From assembly GCF_017591425.1 (NCBI RefSeq), contig NW_024467121.1, positions 21,588,707 through 21,652,706 on the forward strand: a stretch of DNA of 64,000 bases, read 5' to 3'. A program made the position numbers and the translations under genes. The notes under the pieces were generated by a model that was given only the letters and a program-made list of their open reading frames with translations, was not told the DNA's origin and made no database searches. The first letter of the stretch is position 1. Each line of letters begins with the position of its first letter. Shown piece by piece: positions 22,094 to 32,519 of this stretch. The DNA comes from Ochotona curzoniae. Lineage: Eukaryota; Chordata; Mammalia; Lagomorpha; Ochotonidae.

Positions 22094-22414
22094 TTTTTTA
22101 AAGATTTATTTATTGGAAAGTCAGATATACAGAGAGGAAGAGAGACAGAGAAGATCTTCCATCCGATGATTCACTCCCCAAGTGAGCGCAATGGCCGATG
22201 CTATGCTGATCTGAAGCCAGGATACAGGAACTTCCTCCAGGTCTCCCACATGGGTGCAGGGTCCCTAGGCTTTGGGCTGTCCTCGACTGCTTTCCCAGGC
22301 CACAAGCAGGGAGCTGGATGGGAAGTGGAGCTGCTGGGACTAGATCCTGTGCCCATAAGGGATCCCGCATGTTCAAGGCAAGGATTTCAGATGCTAGGCC
22401 ATGTCACCGGGCCC
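22094..22414 (-). mobile_element. Young full-length CSINE with perfect TSD
   Basis: A minus-strand copy: 'aaagatttatttattggaaa', 'gtcagatatacagagaggaa', 'gatgattcactccccaagtg', 'gggctgtcctcgactgcttt', 'gaagtggagctgctgggact', ending at 'gggccc'. It is flanked by a perfect 12-bp duplication tgagggtatatt (22082-22093 and 22415-22426). Confidence 0.95.
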
Positions 22415-22426
22415 TGAGGGTATATT

Positions 22427-22950
22427 CTTATGGTGTATATTTTATTCACTGTAACAGAACAATGTAGGGTCTGGCACTGTCAATTGCAATAAGCTATTAT
22501 GTATGCCATGGGCAGTTTTAAGGCTTACCATTAATAAGACATTTAAATATTATAATAATTGATGATAATATATACCAATAGTGCTTTGAATATACTGTTT
22601 TGCAGTCATCAAATCCTGTATCAGAAGTGACATCACCCAAAGTAAGGGGGAGAGGAATGACGTAGAAAATCAGGACTTTTCATGTTTGCTAGTGAAAATC
22701 TTATTCTCTTTGAACTATGTAATCATTATAGAATTAGAAATTCTTACATACACAGAATAGCCCCAGGTTGTGTTTTTAAAATAGGGTCACCGGAGAGCAA
22801 ACGATACAGTGATTTTGCATTTAAGTGTCGTTGGGTTCTTCCAGGTGTGTGATGAATGATGAGTAGCTAAGACATGACCTGTGGCTAACCCCTCTTCTAC
22901 AGTATATTTTCAGTGCAACAAAAATAGGAAACGTGCTCTGATAATGCCTC
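22427..22950. other. Unique non-coding stretch
   Basis: A very weak MIR-like patch may lie at 22480-22560. No gene recognised. Confidence 0.45.
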
Positions 22951-22952
22951 AC

Positions 22953-22974
22953 ATGTATGTATGTATGTATGTAT
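22953..22974. repeat. ATGT tetranucleotide microsatellite
   Basis: Five to six tandem atgt units. Confidence 0.85.
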
Positions 22975-23012
22975 CTTTTTTCATGGAAACCAATTATCAG
23001 AGACTCCAGGTT

Positions 23013-23319
23013 TTAAGATTTATTTATTTTTTATTTGAAAGCCTTCACAGAGAGGAGAGATAGATGTCTTTCATTGTTGGTACATTGTTTAAATGACCAC
23101 GATAGAACAAGCTGAGTGATTTGAAACTGGGAGCCTCCTCTAGGTTCTCCACCTGGATACAGGGCCCCAAGAGTTTGAGTATCCTTTGCTTGCTTTCCTA
23201 GGGCATAAGCAAGGAGCTGAATCAGAAGTGGAGCTGCCAGGATGTGAACCAGCACCCAAATAGGGTTGCAGTCACTGCAAGTGTAGATGATTAGCCTTTT
23301 GTGCCAATGCACCAGCTTC
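23013..23319 (-). mobile_element. Lagomorph CSINE, older
   Basis: A minus-strand copy: 'ttaagatttatttatttttt' tail side, 'gaaactgggagcctcctcta', 'ggcataagcaaggagctgaa', 'gtggagctgccaggatgtga' and 'accagcacccaaatagggtt', with a head near 23319. Confidence 0.8.
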
Positions 23320-23988
23320 AGTAGGAACTCTTTAATATCTGCCCCCACCCCAACCCCACTTTTGTTGCTTGTTTCCTAAACTAAGGACTCTGCAAATTCT
23401 AATACTGTGTTCTATTGAATCTGTGGTTGGCTGGACACAATTACAAATTTGACTACCAGAAAGTGAATGTTCCAAAACTTTTTATCAATGACAGGCTCCA
23501 TTTCTGCTTATTTCTTGTTAGATTGGAGATTGATTTGTTCGTATCCTTTTTAAAATTCCTTTACTCCCAATAAAAATCTAGAAAAACATATAATATGTTG
23601 TTTCCCTCTCATTACTCTGAATCTGTCTGAAGTTTTTATATGTTTTTATATACTAGTTTTTTGAAATAGGAATCAAAAGAACATGGCAGTGGTCAAAATT
23701 TTTGTCTAGAATTGAAATATTTTTCAATAATTTTTTAAATATGAGTGAGTTGAATACATACAGCTAAAAACTGATTTTACACAGACGCCTCGGGATGTTT
23801 CCCACAATATGTAGGGGGAAATCCTGTTAAATAGGACTTCTAGAGACAGATTATAGATAAAAACAGGAAGAAATCATGAAATGATGGAAGAACTTTTCAC
23901 AAATCTGAGAAAGGCATATAATTCTTCATAATGCTGCTTCAAGTGCCAGTAGGTGTTTGTATACCATGCTAAAACACTTAAGAACAAT
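23320..23988. other. Unique non-coding stretch
   Basis: AT-rich DNA. No gene or repeat family recognised. Confidence 0.5.
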
Positions 23989-23989
23989 T

Positions 23990-24200
23990 TAAGGGCTGGC
24001 TCCTGATCCTAGCTTCCTAATGTGGAATGTGGGGGACAGTGGGTGTGATTCAGGTAATTGTTTTCCTGCCACCCCGGATGGGAGGCCTGTAGTTGGAGCC
24101 TCAGCCCCTGCCTAGCCATAGTGAGTATTTGGGGAGTAAACTAGTTGTTAGAAACTGTCTCTCTGGACCTGTCATGCAGATAAATTCTACATATGAGCAC
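23990..24200 (+). mobile_element. CSINE, second variant, 5'-incomplete
   Basis: A plus-strand copy starting within the body: 'gggctggctcctgatcctag', 'cttcctaatgtggaatgtgg', 'gggacagtgggtgtgattca', 'ggtaattgttttcctgccac' and 'gtatttggggagtaaactag'. The 'gtaattgttttcctgccac' wording marks the variant with a longer mid-region. Confidence 0.65.
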
Positions 24201-25500
24201 ACATGCGCAGAGAAACTCTCAATCTCCCCACCCCCAGAATGGAAAAAAGAAACAGATAGAACCATACTAAAATCCCATTTCTCATAAGCAGCAACATATT
24301 CTAGAAAATAATAGGGGAAGTACCTTCAAAGATACTTGAAACTAGCATTCAGAGCAGCCAAAATCATTTGCTAATGCAATAGTATACTCAAATATGCATA
24401 GATAAAACAATTATCCAGACTTCTTAAATGAGAAACATTGGAGAATTACTTTAAAGGATTGACTTACAATTTTATTAAAGAAGCTATGCTGAAATATAAA
24501 AAAAAGTCCAAACTTTTCTTCAAACAGTATATGCAAAGTGGCATAGGATTACATTTACTTTTCTGTGGATGTACCCAAAGTACTTTGACAGTGAATATTT
24601 GTGTAATTATGTTGTAAAAGCTGTCTATTGATCTTTTTCAATCTCATAAAATCAACTATTGGACAAACATACTGGACTAGGGTAATGATGTGGTAGTAAT
24701 TTAATGGGATATAAATCAACACTGACAATGTAAAATTTAATAACACATCAAGAAAGAAATGTTGAAATACATTATTTAAAACTAATGGAAGAATTAGCAG
24801 CAGAAGAATGGAAATACATATTGTAGAAGTAATTTTGACAGTATATTGGGAAATAGATATTTTGCAATTTATACTTTAAAATTTGTGTATAAATTGTTTT
24901 CCTTGTTCTAAGAATAGCTTAAATTTAAGACACTTAAACAGAGGTTTATTAAATTGTTTTCTTTCTTATACTGCAATGTGTAATAGTAAGAAAGTATGGA
25001 AAAACTTGGCCAAGAACAGCCACAAAGCTAGTGCAGGCACTATGTAAAACCATCAGTGGAGGTATTGATAAGACTTCGTACATTTTATCCTTTCCCTCCA
25101 AATGTTTATCAACCCTCTTAAGCTAACCCCTAATAATAATAGCGAACACAGCAACAATGAAAATGTCTTTATTTATACTTGACATAAAATTTATTATCTT
25201 CAGAGGGCAAATGTGTATTTTCAGCAAGTTGATGTGGATGGGAATAATCAGGAATGTTTAGCCAAGGAGATGGGAGTGAGAAAAGTTTAGAAAAAATGAT
25301 GTAGTTGCCCACAGACTGAGGTGGCTATGGAGCTGTGGACAGTCACTGTAGGCTGTGCTGGGCACAGAGAAAAGAACTGTTTTAATGGTGTCGAAGAAAT
25401 ACCCTGTATGCCATTGTTAAATAGAGGGATGATGTTGAAACAATGTGGTAATCTCTGGTTCAGAAATGATTTTTCATGGTAGAGGAATGGAGAATGCAGT
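24201..25500. other. Unique non-coding stretch
   Basis: AT-rich DNA with no gene or repeat family recognised. The 24555-24746 minus frame is short and has no domain. Confidence 0.5.
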
Positions 25501-25600
25501 AGTGGGCCTCGGGCCTTTTCGACTGCTGCTGTCCCTCTTTCGGTTTGGTCACTGTTCTAGTCGTGGCATTTCCGGAGTTGAAATGCCTTTGTAACAGCCT
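25501..25600. other. Isolated CpG-bearing patch
   Basis: About 85 bp with a cluster of CpGs (ctcggg, ttcgac, ttcggt, gtcgtg, tccgga) in a region otherwise almost free of CpG. The cause is not recognised. It is followed by T-runs at 25655-25668 and 25717-25736. Confidence 0.5.
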
Positions 25601-26675
25601 TCTTGTACAACCTCATGTTTTCTTTGAGAGAATAGTTGTACTTCAGTTTTTTTGTTTTTTTTTTTTTACTATTTCACTTTACATGCTTTCATGGTTCAAG
25701 GATTTTCAGGCCATGCCTTTTTTTTTTTTTTTTTTTAAGAAATGCATATCTCCAGTTAGAGTAACCCTGTATTTTACCTTAGAGTAATGCTTTCTCTAAT
25801 GATGGGAGTGTTTTATGTCTTACATCCAGTACTGTAGCCACCAGCTGTATTATGTCTTTGTGTTCATTAAAGTAAATAAAAATTTACATTTCTCAGTCAC
25901 ATTAAATAACTTGATCAAGGGTTTTTGTAAAATAATTATTCATAGTCTACAGTTAATAATGTTTCAGTCACATACAACACCTGAGATATTATCTGATTTG
26001 AAGATAGCATTTTATTCATATTACCATAGAAATTGGGAATAATGCTTCAAGTGTGGTCAACTAAAAGGAATGAAATACAGCATGATTAAGACAGAAATGT
26101 GTGTAGGACTTTGGCACCTTCAGCTTGCAGTGGTTAAATCAGTGTGAAGTGCTAATTTTCAATGATACTCTTTCCTCCTTGTGTGTTTAGTCAGTCTATT
26201 AATGAGACATTCACCTCAAAAGACCTATTTGCAGCATTAGGAAAATAAGAACCTGGTGTAAAGGAAGATATGTGTCTGTTGTCAGATATGATTTGCTGTC
26301 ATGTTTATTTTGCAGTACTCAGCAACTCCATTCCTGTCTCACGCTTCTTATGAATGACATAATGTGATAGGTGATAGATTTTTTTTATTTGTATAGATTT
26401 TAGTCCACACATTTAAGTTACTTCTTAATCTCTTTGGACATGTATATTGGGCACAGTTGTAGTTCCAAGTTTTGTGATTAACTACAAAATTTCTACATTT
26501 TTATCTTTAACATTCACACTTTGAGTCGAGTCACTGTTTCAGTTCTTCAGCTTTTTGGTTTTTGAGTGTTTGGTCTTTCAGGTTAACACAGTGTTGTATT
26601 ACATGAAGTATGTTAAGACAGTAAAATTTAAAATGAGTGGTGGTATGGATAGACCAGTGACCGTTTCAGTGTGCA
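25601..26675. other. Unique non-coding stretch
   Basis: Contains two long T-runs near the left edge. No gene or repeat family recognised. Confidence 0.5.
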
Positions 26676-27020
26676 TTGAAGGAGTGCTTTTCCTCCGTGT
26701 GCCATGTGTTCTTTAAAAGGAGCAGCCATTGCTTTCTCCCTCATTGTAATTCACACTGCGTCCAGCACTACTGGAAAACTAATGAAAATGCTGGGACTAC
26801 AAGGGTTTATTTTACTGTTGAGAATTCTCAGTGGTTACAATATTATGTAGTGCCTAATTCTCGTGGTATTGCCTTCTTAAAAAATAGTGATTTTTATTTT
26901 CAGGCCACTGATCCATTGCGTTCATTAACCCCCCAACCACTGAATAAGCATCGTGTCACAGAAAAACCTCCAAAGAGGCATGTGTTAGATTTATTATACA
27001 GATATTCTAATCGTTCCTGA
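26676..27020 (+). other. 114-codon open frame with exon-like segment
   Basis: A plus-strand open frame whose middle has a polypyrimidine tract and AG (26893-26903), then 74 open bases, then 'agaggcatgt', which could be a GC-type splice donor. No family was recognised and no partner exon is visible. Kept only as a candidate. Confidence 0.15.
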
Positions 27021-27660
27021 ATCAATCATCAATCACTGCATCTTTTTCTCTTACCACATCCCTTCCAACCCCCACATACACATATTCTCATTGGTATTTA
27101 AAACTGACTTACAAGTAAAATTCTGAGAGGATCAAAGTACTGGAATAAGAGAATTGATACTATATTTTTCCTAGAATATGATCCCAAGTGATAGAATTGT
27201 TGCCACAGCAAAATCAGGTTAAATTTAATAAAATCTGCTCCATGTTCGCACGGAAAAACTAAGCTAAAGCATTAGGATTTTTAATGTCACTCATGTCTTT
27301 TCATTTAATTTCCTTTCCTTAACTCAGAGTAAACATTGAGTGTGTCCTTCCTATTAAAATTTATTATGGAAAGTTGACCAGCATTAAACGTGTAATCTGT
27401 GCAGTTTTGTACCTTAACCAGTAATTGTCATTTAAGCCATGTCTTGTGTTCCAAATGGTGTATCTTATGTAGTAGAATGCCAGATGACTAAGGCAGTTTT
27501 GGAATGCAAGGGATGTTTTTCCTAGGATATTGGGAAGCATCTCATGATTTTGATTATTTATCCTCTTTGGTTTCAAGAAGAAAAGCACTTTGTTTTGGTG
27601 TGTTAATGTGCATTCATAATGTAAATTTTAGTTATGACCAAAAACCGTTTTTTGGGTTTT
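27021..27660. other. Unique non-coding stretch
   Basis: No gene or repeat family recognised. Confidence 0.5.
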
Positions 27661-27663
27661 ATT

Positions 27664-27849
27664 TAAAGATTTATTTTTCCAAGTCTCCCAAATGTATGCC
27701 AAATCCTAAGGACTTGTGCCATCTTTGGTAGCTTTCCCAGGCCACACTCAAGGAGCTGTATCATAGTGTAATAGCTAGGACTCGAACTGATGTCCTTATG
27801 GGATGCTGGTGCTGCAGACAGGGGCCTACCATGCTACTCCACAGGGCCC
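27664..27849 (-). mobile_element. CSINE with internal deletion
   Basis: A minus-strand copy. 'tttaaagatttatttttcc' runs directly into 'aagtctcccaaatgtatgcc', so the tail-proximal third is missing. 'gactcgaactgatgtcctta' and 'tgggatgctggtgctgcaga' mark the head, ending at 'gggccc'. Flanks aaaccgtttttt (left) and aaaccagttttt (right) may be a decayed target-site duplication. Confidence 0.8.
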
Positions 27850-28981
27850 AAACCAGTTTTTAATGTTGGGTGTATAGTCAAAAAATGTCAAATTGTGTGA
27901 ACATTGTAAGAATGTTAAAGTTGAGTTTTGTTTTGTTTGCAGTAGAAACATATTTGCTATGTATGCCTATTGTTGATGCTGTCAGCTGGCCAGGGACAGT
28001 TGAAAAGCTGTTCTCTGGATAGCGTCTTTGTTATACTCTGCATGTTCTTAGCCACATTAAAAAGACAGGAAACAGGTGAGAAAAAGTACCTCTTTCAAAG
28101 TGAGCTAGGGTGAGAGAAGAGTAAGAGTCATTGATGGTTTAGGGGAAGGAAAGACTGCTTTCAAGTATAAAGGAAAACAAGATGTGGGCACATCAAAATA
28201 TGTCCTAACAAATCCAGGGAACTGATTGAGCAAGAGAACCCAAGACCCTAAGGTTAGTGAGTTCATGATTTTGAAGATTCTCTTGAATAACAAAAGCTGA
28301 ATTAAATTGAAATATTTAGGTGAAAACCACACTAGTAGACAAGAGATCTGTTAAATTTAAGAAGCCAAGTCCGTGAGGTAGACACCAGCAGGAGAAAATA
28401 ATCTCAAATGTATGCCTGTCTAGCACTATGTTATCATATATGGGGACCCCTAGCCCCATTTAGCTATTGTAATAAAAACTGAACATGATATTTGGGTTTT
28501 CAGTTGCAGTAACCACAATTCACTTGCAATAACCACATTTCAACAGTGGTATGTGGTAGTAGCTTCCATTATAATTTGGTGCAATTATAGAATGTTTCCA
28601 TTATTGTAGGAAGTTATATAGGACAGTGCTGCCCTGGAAGAATTTCATGAGAGGCACAAAGATTTTGTTCTGTTTTTCAATGTGAAAACATGCCAAATAG
28701 TATAATAGTGGAAATACAGTTTGCAGCCTCTTTGCCTCGGAGAATGGTACCCTGAAAATCCCATGCACACTGAAGCTGTCCCCAGCTTCTATGTATACTT
28801 TAGAAATGTTACTGGATTTCTCCCAGTTTGTGAACTACTTTTAGCAGTGCACAAGACACTACAGTATGTGTTCTGGATACTCCGGATCCCATTTTCTTTT
28901 CTCATTTTCCTCAAATTGTGATTCTGTAAAAAACTTAGATAATATTGAGTGTTTATATAAATTTAAGTATCTCTATGGTGT
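27850..28981. other. Unique stretch with a 20-bp duplication
   Basis: No gene recognised. A tandem pair of 20-bp units at 28504-28543 is described separately. Frames at 28105-28332 (minus) and 28721-28921 (plus) show no domain. Confidence 0.45.
28504..28543. repeat. 20-bp tandem duplication with AACCACA
   Basis: Units ttgcagtaaccacaattcac and ttgcaataaccacatttcaa lie head to tail. Each carries AACCACA, the complement of the RUNX core TGTGGTT (28511-28517 and 28531-28537). Confidence 0.8.
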
Positions 28982-29286
28982 GGGCCTGGCATGTTGGCAA
29001 AGTGGCAAAATTCCTCACCTTGAATGTGCCTGGATTCCATATGGGTGCTGCTTCTAATCTCAGCGGCCCTGCTTCCCATCCAGCTCCCTGCTTATGGCCT
29101 GGGAAAGCAGTCGAGGGTGGCCCAAAATCTTGGGACCCTGCACCTGTGTGGGAGACCTGGAGGAAGAAGCTCCTGGTTTTAGATCAGCTCAGCTCTGGCT
29201 GTTATGGTCACTTGGAGAGAATCATTAGATGGAAGATCTTCCTCTCTCCTTTTCTCTGTATATCTGACTTTCCAATAAAAAAGAGA
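28982..29286 (+). mobile_element. Young CSINE, full length
   Basis: A plus-strand copy with a tRNA-derived head ('gggcctggcatgttggcaaa'), 'ccatatgggtgctgcttcta', 'cagctccctgcttatggcct', 'agtcgagggtggcccaaaat' and 'gtatatctgactttccaata', with a short A-rich end. It is of the young type with the 'tatatctgactttccaataaa' tail. Confidence 0.92.
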
Positions 29287-29858
29287 GCAAGCGTGTAAGA
29301 GCAAGTGCATCAGAGTTCAGTTGGTATGGCAATGAACTAATAATTGGAAGCATTTATGAAAGTGCCTATAATTCTTGGTAGAACCCTATTAGGACGGGGA
29401 ATGCATTGGTTCATTCAGGACTTAGTGTACTACCAAATAAGTGGTGTGAAGTTAGTGTCTTCCAGCTTGACGCCTTGGTGAATCTGTAAGGCTGAAGAAA
29501 TGTATAATTTTTTCTGTGTCCATAGCTACTGAAATCATACCAATAATGTCATCTTCCAAAAAATCTGGAATAGTTGGAAGTTTAGCATTGCATGATGTAT
29601 ATAAAATGGATTGGGACACTTGGAACCATTACATTTGTATAAAGAATTCAGTAAATTAAGTTCACTAAGATTAAGTAAATTATTATTAGTTAGCATGTAG
29701 ATTGAAGCAACATAACAACTATTACAAAGTTATTCAACTTATTGCTAATTATTTAAACTGTCTCTAATTTTTTATGTTCAGAGAAATGGATTTTACAAAA
29801 TTTTGCTAGGATGATGTGAGAAACAATCAGGTCTAAAGGATTTCAAGAGTATCATATT
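29287..29858. other. Unique non-coding stretch
   Basis: AT-rich DNA, no gene or repeat recognised. Confidence 0.5.
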
Positions 29859-30160
29859 GGGCCTGGCACAGTGGCTGAATTGGCTAATCCTTCCCCTTCA
29901 AGCACCAGCATCCTATGTAGGTGCTGATTCGTGCCCTGGCCACTGCACTTCTCGTTTAGCTCCCTGTTTATGGCCTGGGAAAGCATAGGAAGATGCCTCA
30001 AAGCCTTGGACCCCTGCACTCATGTGGGAGAGTCAGAAGAAGCTTCTGGCTTCTGGCTTCAAATCTGCCTCATTCTGGCTATTGCAGTCATTTGGAGAGT
30101 GCATCAGCAGATGGAACATCTTTGTAAAGTCTGCCTCTCCAATAAAAAATAGATGTTTAG
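29859..30160 (+). mobile_element. CSINE, full length, intermediate age
   Basis: A plus-strand copy: head 'gggcctggcacagtggctga', 'caccagcatcctatgtaggt', 'gctccctgtttatggcctgg', 'gggagagtcagaagaagctt' and 'ctccaataaaaaatagatg' tail. Confidence 0.9.
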
Positions 30161-30330
30161 AAAGTATAAAGTATAGGATTTTTTATAGATGAATTCTAAG
30201 ATTTTCTAACATTTCCATAATGAATTTAATATTTAATGAGCTATTAACAGCTTATAGAAATTATCACGAATGTGAGAAGAGATGGAGTTTTATTTATAAC
30301 TTGGTGTTCTTGATGTAAATGAAGGTAATT

Positions 30331-30628
30331 GGGGTTAGTGCTGTAGCTTTTCTCTACCTTCAAATGCTGGCATCTCATGGGTGCCCGTTAGTGTCCTGGC
30401 TACTACACTTCTGATCTAGCTCCCTGCTTACTACTCAAAGCAGCAGAGGATTGTTCAAGCCTTTGGGCCCCTGCACCTACATGGGAGACCCAGAAGAGGC
30501 TCCTTGCTCCTGGGTTCAGAATGGTTGAGTTCTGATCATTGTGGCCATTTGGGGAGTGAGCCAGTGGGTGCAAGGTCTTTGTCTCTCCTTCTCTATATAT
30601 ATCTAGCTTTGCAGAGAAAAATTTTTAA
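30331..30628 (+). mobile_element. CSINE, older
   Basis: A plus-strand copy: 'ggggttagtgctgtagcttt', 'tggcatctcatgggtgcccg', 'tagctccctgcttactactc', 'catgggagacccagaagagg', 'catttggggagtgagccagt' and a CT-rich tail ending near 30628. It lies 170 bp from the previous copy in the same orientation. Confidence 0.88.
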
Positions 30629-31117
30629 TGAGGCTAATTGTGTTTCAAAACATTTCAGAAAACTAAGGCAGGCTGAAAAGTTCTACTTTATTCACTTTTT
30701 AAATATGGATGTACTGAAGGATGGTGAGAACATCTAAAAGCAATATAGATATTTAGAATAATATACATAGCTGAAAACCACTGAATAGATGATTCTTTTT
30801 TTCATAAAATCTGACAAGTGGCCCTGCTGCTAGAAAGTTCTTATTTTGTTTTTTATCTGAGAAACTCCTAGTTAAAAGAATAAGTGTGTAATAAAGGATT
30901 CAAATGAAACCAATGGGACCTGAATTTCTACTTCAAATACTACAAAAAATGTGATCTAGAGTATGAATTTATAGCCATTTGGGATTGTATGCTACCATCC
31001 AGCTTAAAGTATAGGTCCTAAAGAGGGATGAGGTCAGGTCGACTATAAGTTAGTGTTCAAAAAAGAAAAAAAAAAAAAGCAAAAATGTAGGAATGTGAAT
31101 TAGAAAAAGCTTCAGAA
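30629..31117. other. Unique non-coding stretch
   Basis: Includes an A-rich run near 31064-31080. No gene or repeat recognised. Confidence 0.5.
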
Positions 31118-31302
31118 TCTTTCTGAAGAGACCTTCCATCCATTGGTTTACTCCCCAGTGGCCACAATGGCCAGGACTGAACCAGGCCAGTGCTAAATAG
31201 CTTTCATATAGGTTTCCCACTTGGGTTACTGGGGCCTGAATGCTTGGACAGTCCTCCACTGCTTTTCCCAGGCCATAAGCAGGGAGCTAAATCAGAATAT
31301 TG
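31118..31302 (-). mobile_element. CSINE fragment
   Basis: A minus-strand partial copy: 'gaccttccatccattggttt', 'actccccagtggccacaatg', 'gtcctccactgcttttccca' and 'ggccataagcagggagctaa'. The head is absent after about 31302. Confidence 0.8.
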
Positions 31303-31371
31303 GTCTTCCATAGGCTCAAAGCTAGGCTTTTCTTCTGTTTTTCATTAAACAATCTGCTTAGATTATCTCTT

Positions 31372-31735
31372 AATTCTTTGACTGTTAATGCCGTCTTTTA
31401 GGCTAATATACTTGCAAACTTTTAATCTCCAGCTTCTTTACTATGAGCTCCACTTTGTGTAGCTATTCTTCTGCTGGGTATCTTCCCTTGGATGTTGGAA
31501 AAGTGTCTCATACTCAATTTAGGAGCCTAAGTATTGATTCCGCAATTCAGTTCTCGCCTACTTATTACTATCTCATTCTCAACTCAACAGCTAGTATTAT
31601 CTATTATTCAGGTACTTACGACAAAAATCTGTTTATTATTCTTGAACTCCTCCTATACACCCCATCACTATCAAACTTCCCCGTAAATCCTGTTAATCTT
31701 CTGAAATATGTCTAAATGTTTTTTACCACTATAAT
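31372..31735 (+). mobile_element. L2, 3' half segment
   Basis: 'tcttcccttggatgttggaa', 'gtctcatactcaatttagga', 'ttcttgaactcctcctatac' and 'cgtaaatcctgttaatcttc' follow the L2 order (ctggatgtctcacaggcatctcaaactc, then gagtcatccttgactcctcc, then agcaaatcctgttggctc). The 90-codon frame at 31443-31715 is probably residual L2 reading frame. Confidence 0.55.
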
Positions 31736-31782
31736 CAATATCGTGAAGGCAGGAAATACTGTATTTGTAGAATTCTGTCTGC

Positions 31783-32012
31783 AGGTGCTGGAATTGTATA
31801 ATCAAAGTAGTCGCCTGTGATCTCTGCGTCCCTTATGGACACTGTTTACAGTCCCAGCTGCTCTACCTCCAATCCAGCTTCCTGCTCATATGCCTAGAAA
31901 GGTGTTAGAAGATGACTAATATCTTGGGGCCCCTCCTCCCATATGGGGTACCTGGAAGAAGCTTTTAATTCTTGACTTTGTTATGGCCCACTCCTGCTCA
32001 CTGTGGACATTT
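31783..32012 (+). mobile_element. Older CSINE, 5' part (split)
   Basis: A plus-strand copy: 'gcaggtgctggaattgtata', 'tgcgtcccttatggacactg', 'cccagctgctctacctccaa' and 'ggaagaagcttttaattctt'. It is interrupted at 'actgtggacattt' by the minus-strand SINE 32013-32344 and resumes at 32345. Confidence 0.85.
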
Positions 32013-32344
32013 TTTAAAAAGGGATTATTATTGTTTTTATTAGAAAGTCAGATATACAGAGAGGAAGAAAGAGGAAGGTTTTATGTCTGATGATTCACTC
32101 CCCAAGCAGTCACAAGGACCAGAGCTGAGCCAATCTGAAGTCAGGAGCCAAGAGCTTCCTCTGGGTCTCCCACACGGGTGCAGGGTCCCAAGGCTTTGGG
32201 CTACCCTCAACTGCTTTCCCAGGCCACAAACAGGGAGCTAAAGGGAAGAGGGGCTGGGCTTCCAGGATTAGAGCCAGCACCCATATGGGATCCTGGTGTG
32301 TGCAAGCTGAGGACTTGAGCCACTAAGCTGGTGCGCTGGGCCCT
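32013..32344 (-). mobile_element. Young CSINE nested in an older CSINE
   Basis: A full-length minus-strand copy of the young type: 'ttattagaaagtcagatata', 'gatgattcactccccaagca', 'ttgggctaccctcaactgct', 'gcacccatatgggatcctgg', ending at 'gggccc'. It is flanked by a perfect 13-bp duplication actgtggacattt (32000-32012 and 32345-32357) formed from the older SINE itself. Confidence 0.95.
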
Positions 32345-32432
32345 ACTGTGGACATTTGTGGAGAGAATCAGATAATAGAGTAACTCTCTTCCCCTGTCTC
32401 TGACTCTGCCTTTGAAATACATCTTTTTTAAA
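32345..32432 (+). mobile_element. Older CSINE, 3' part (split)
   Basis: The remaining tail of the older plus-strand SINE: 'gagagaatcagataatagag', 'tctctgactctgcctttgaa' and 'atacatctttttt'. It joins seamlessly to 32012 when the younger element and one duplication copy are removed. Confidence 0.85.
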
Positions 32433-32519
32433 TTGTATGTGCAAACCATATTGAAACTGTGGGAAAAAAAAACTCTAAAAATTAGAAATATTAATACCTA
32501 GTCTGAACAATTATAGTGG

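Noticed and set aside
31443..31715. 90-codon plus-strand frame as a gene
   Set aside because: It overlaps an L2 fragment and is best explained as residual L2 sequence.
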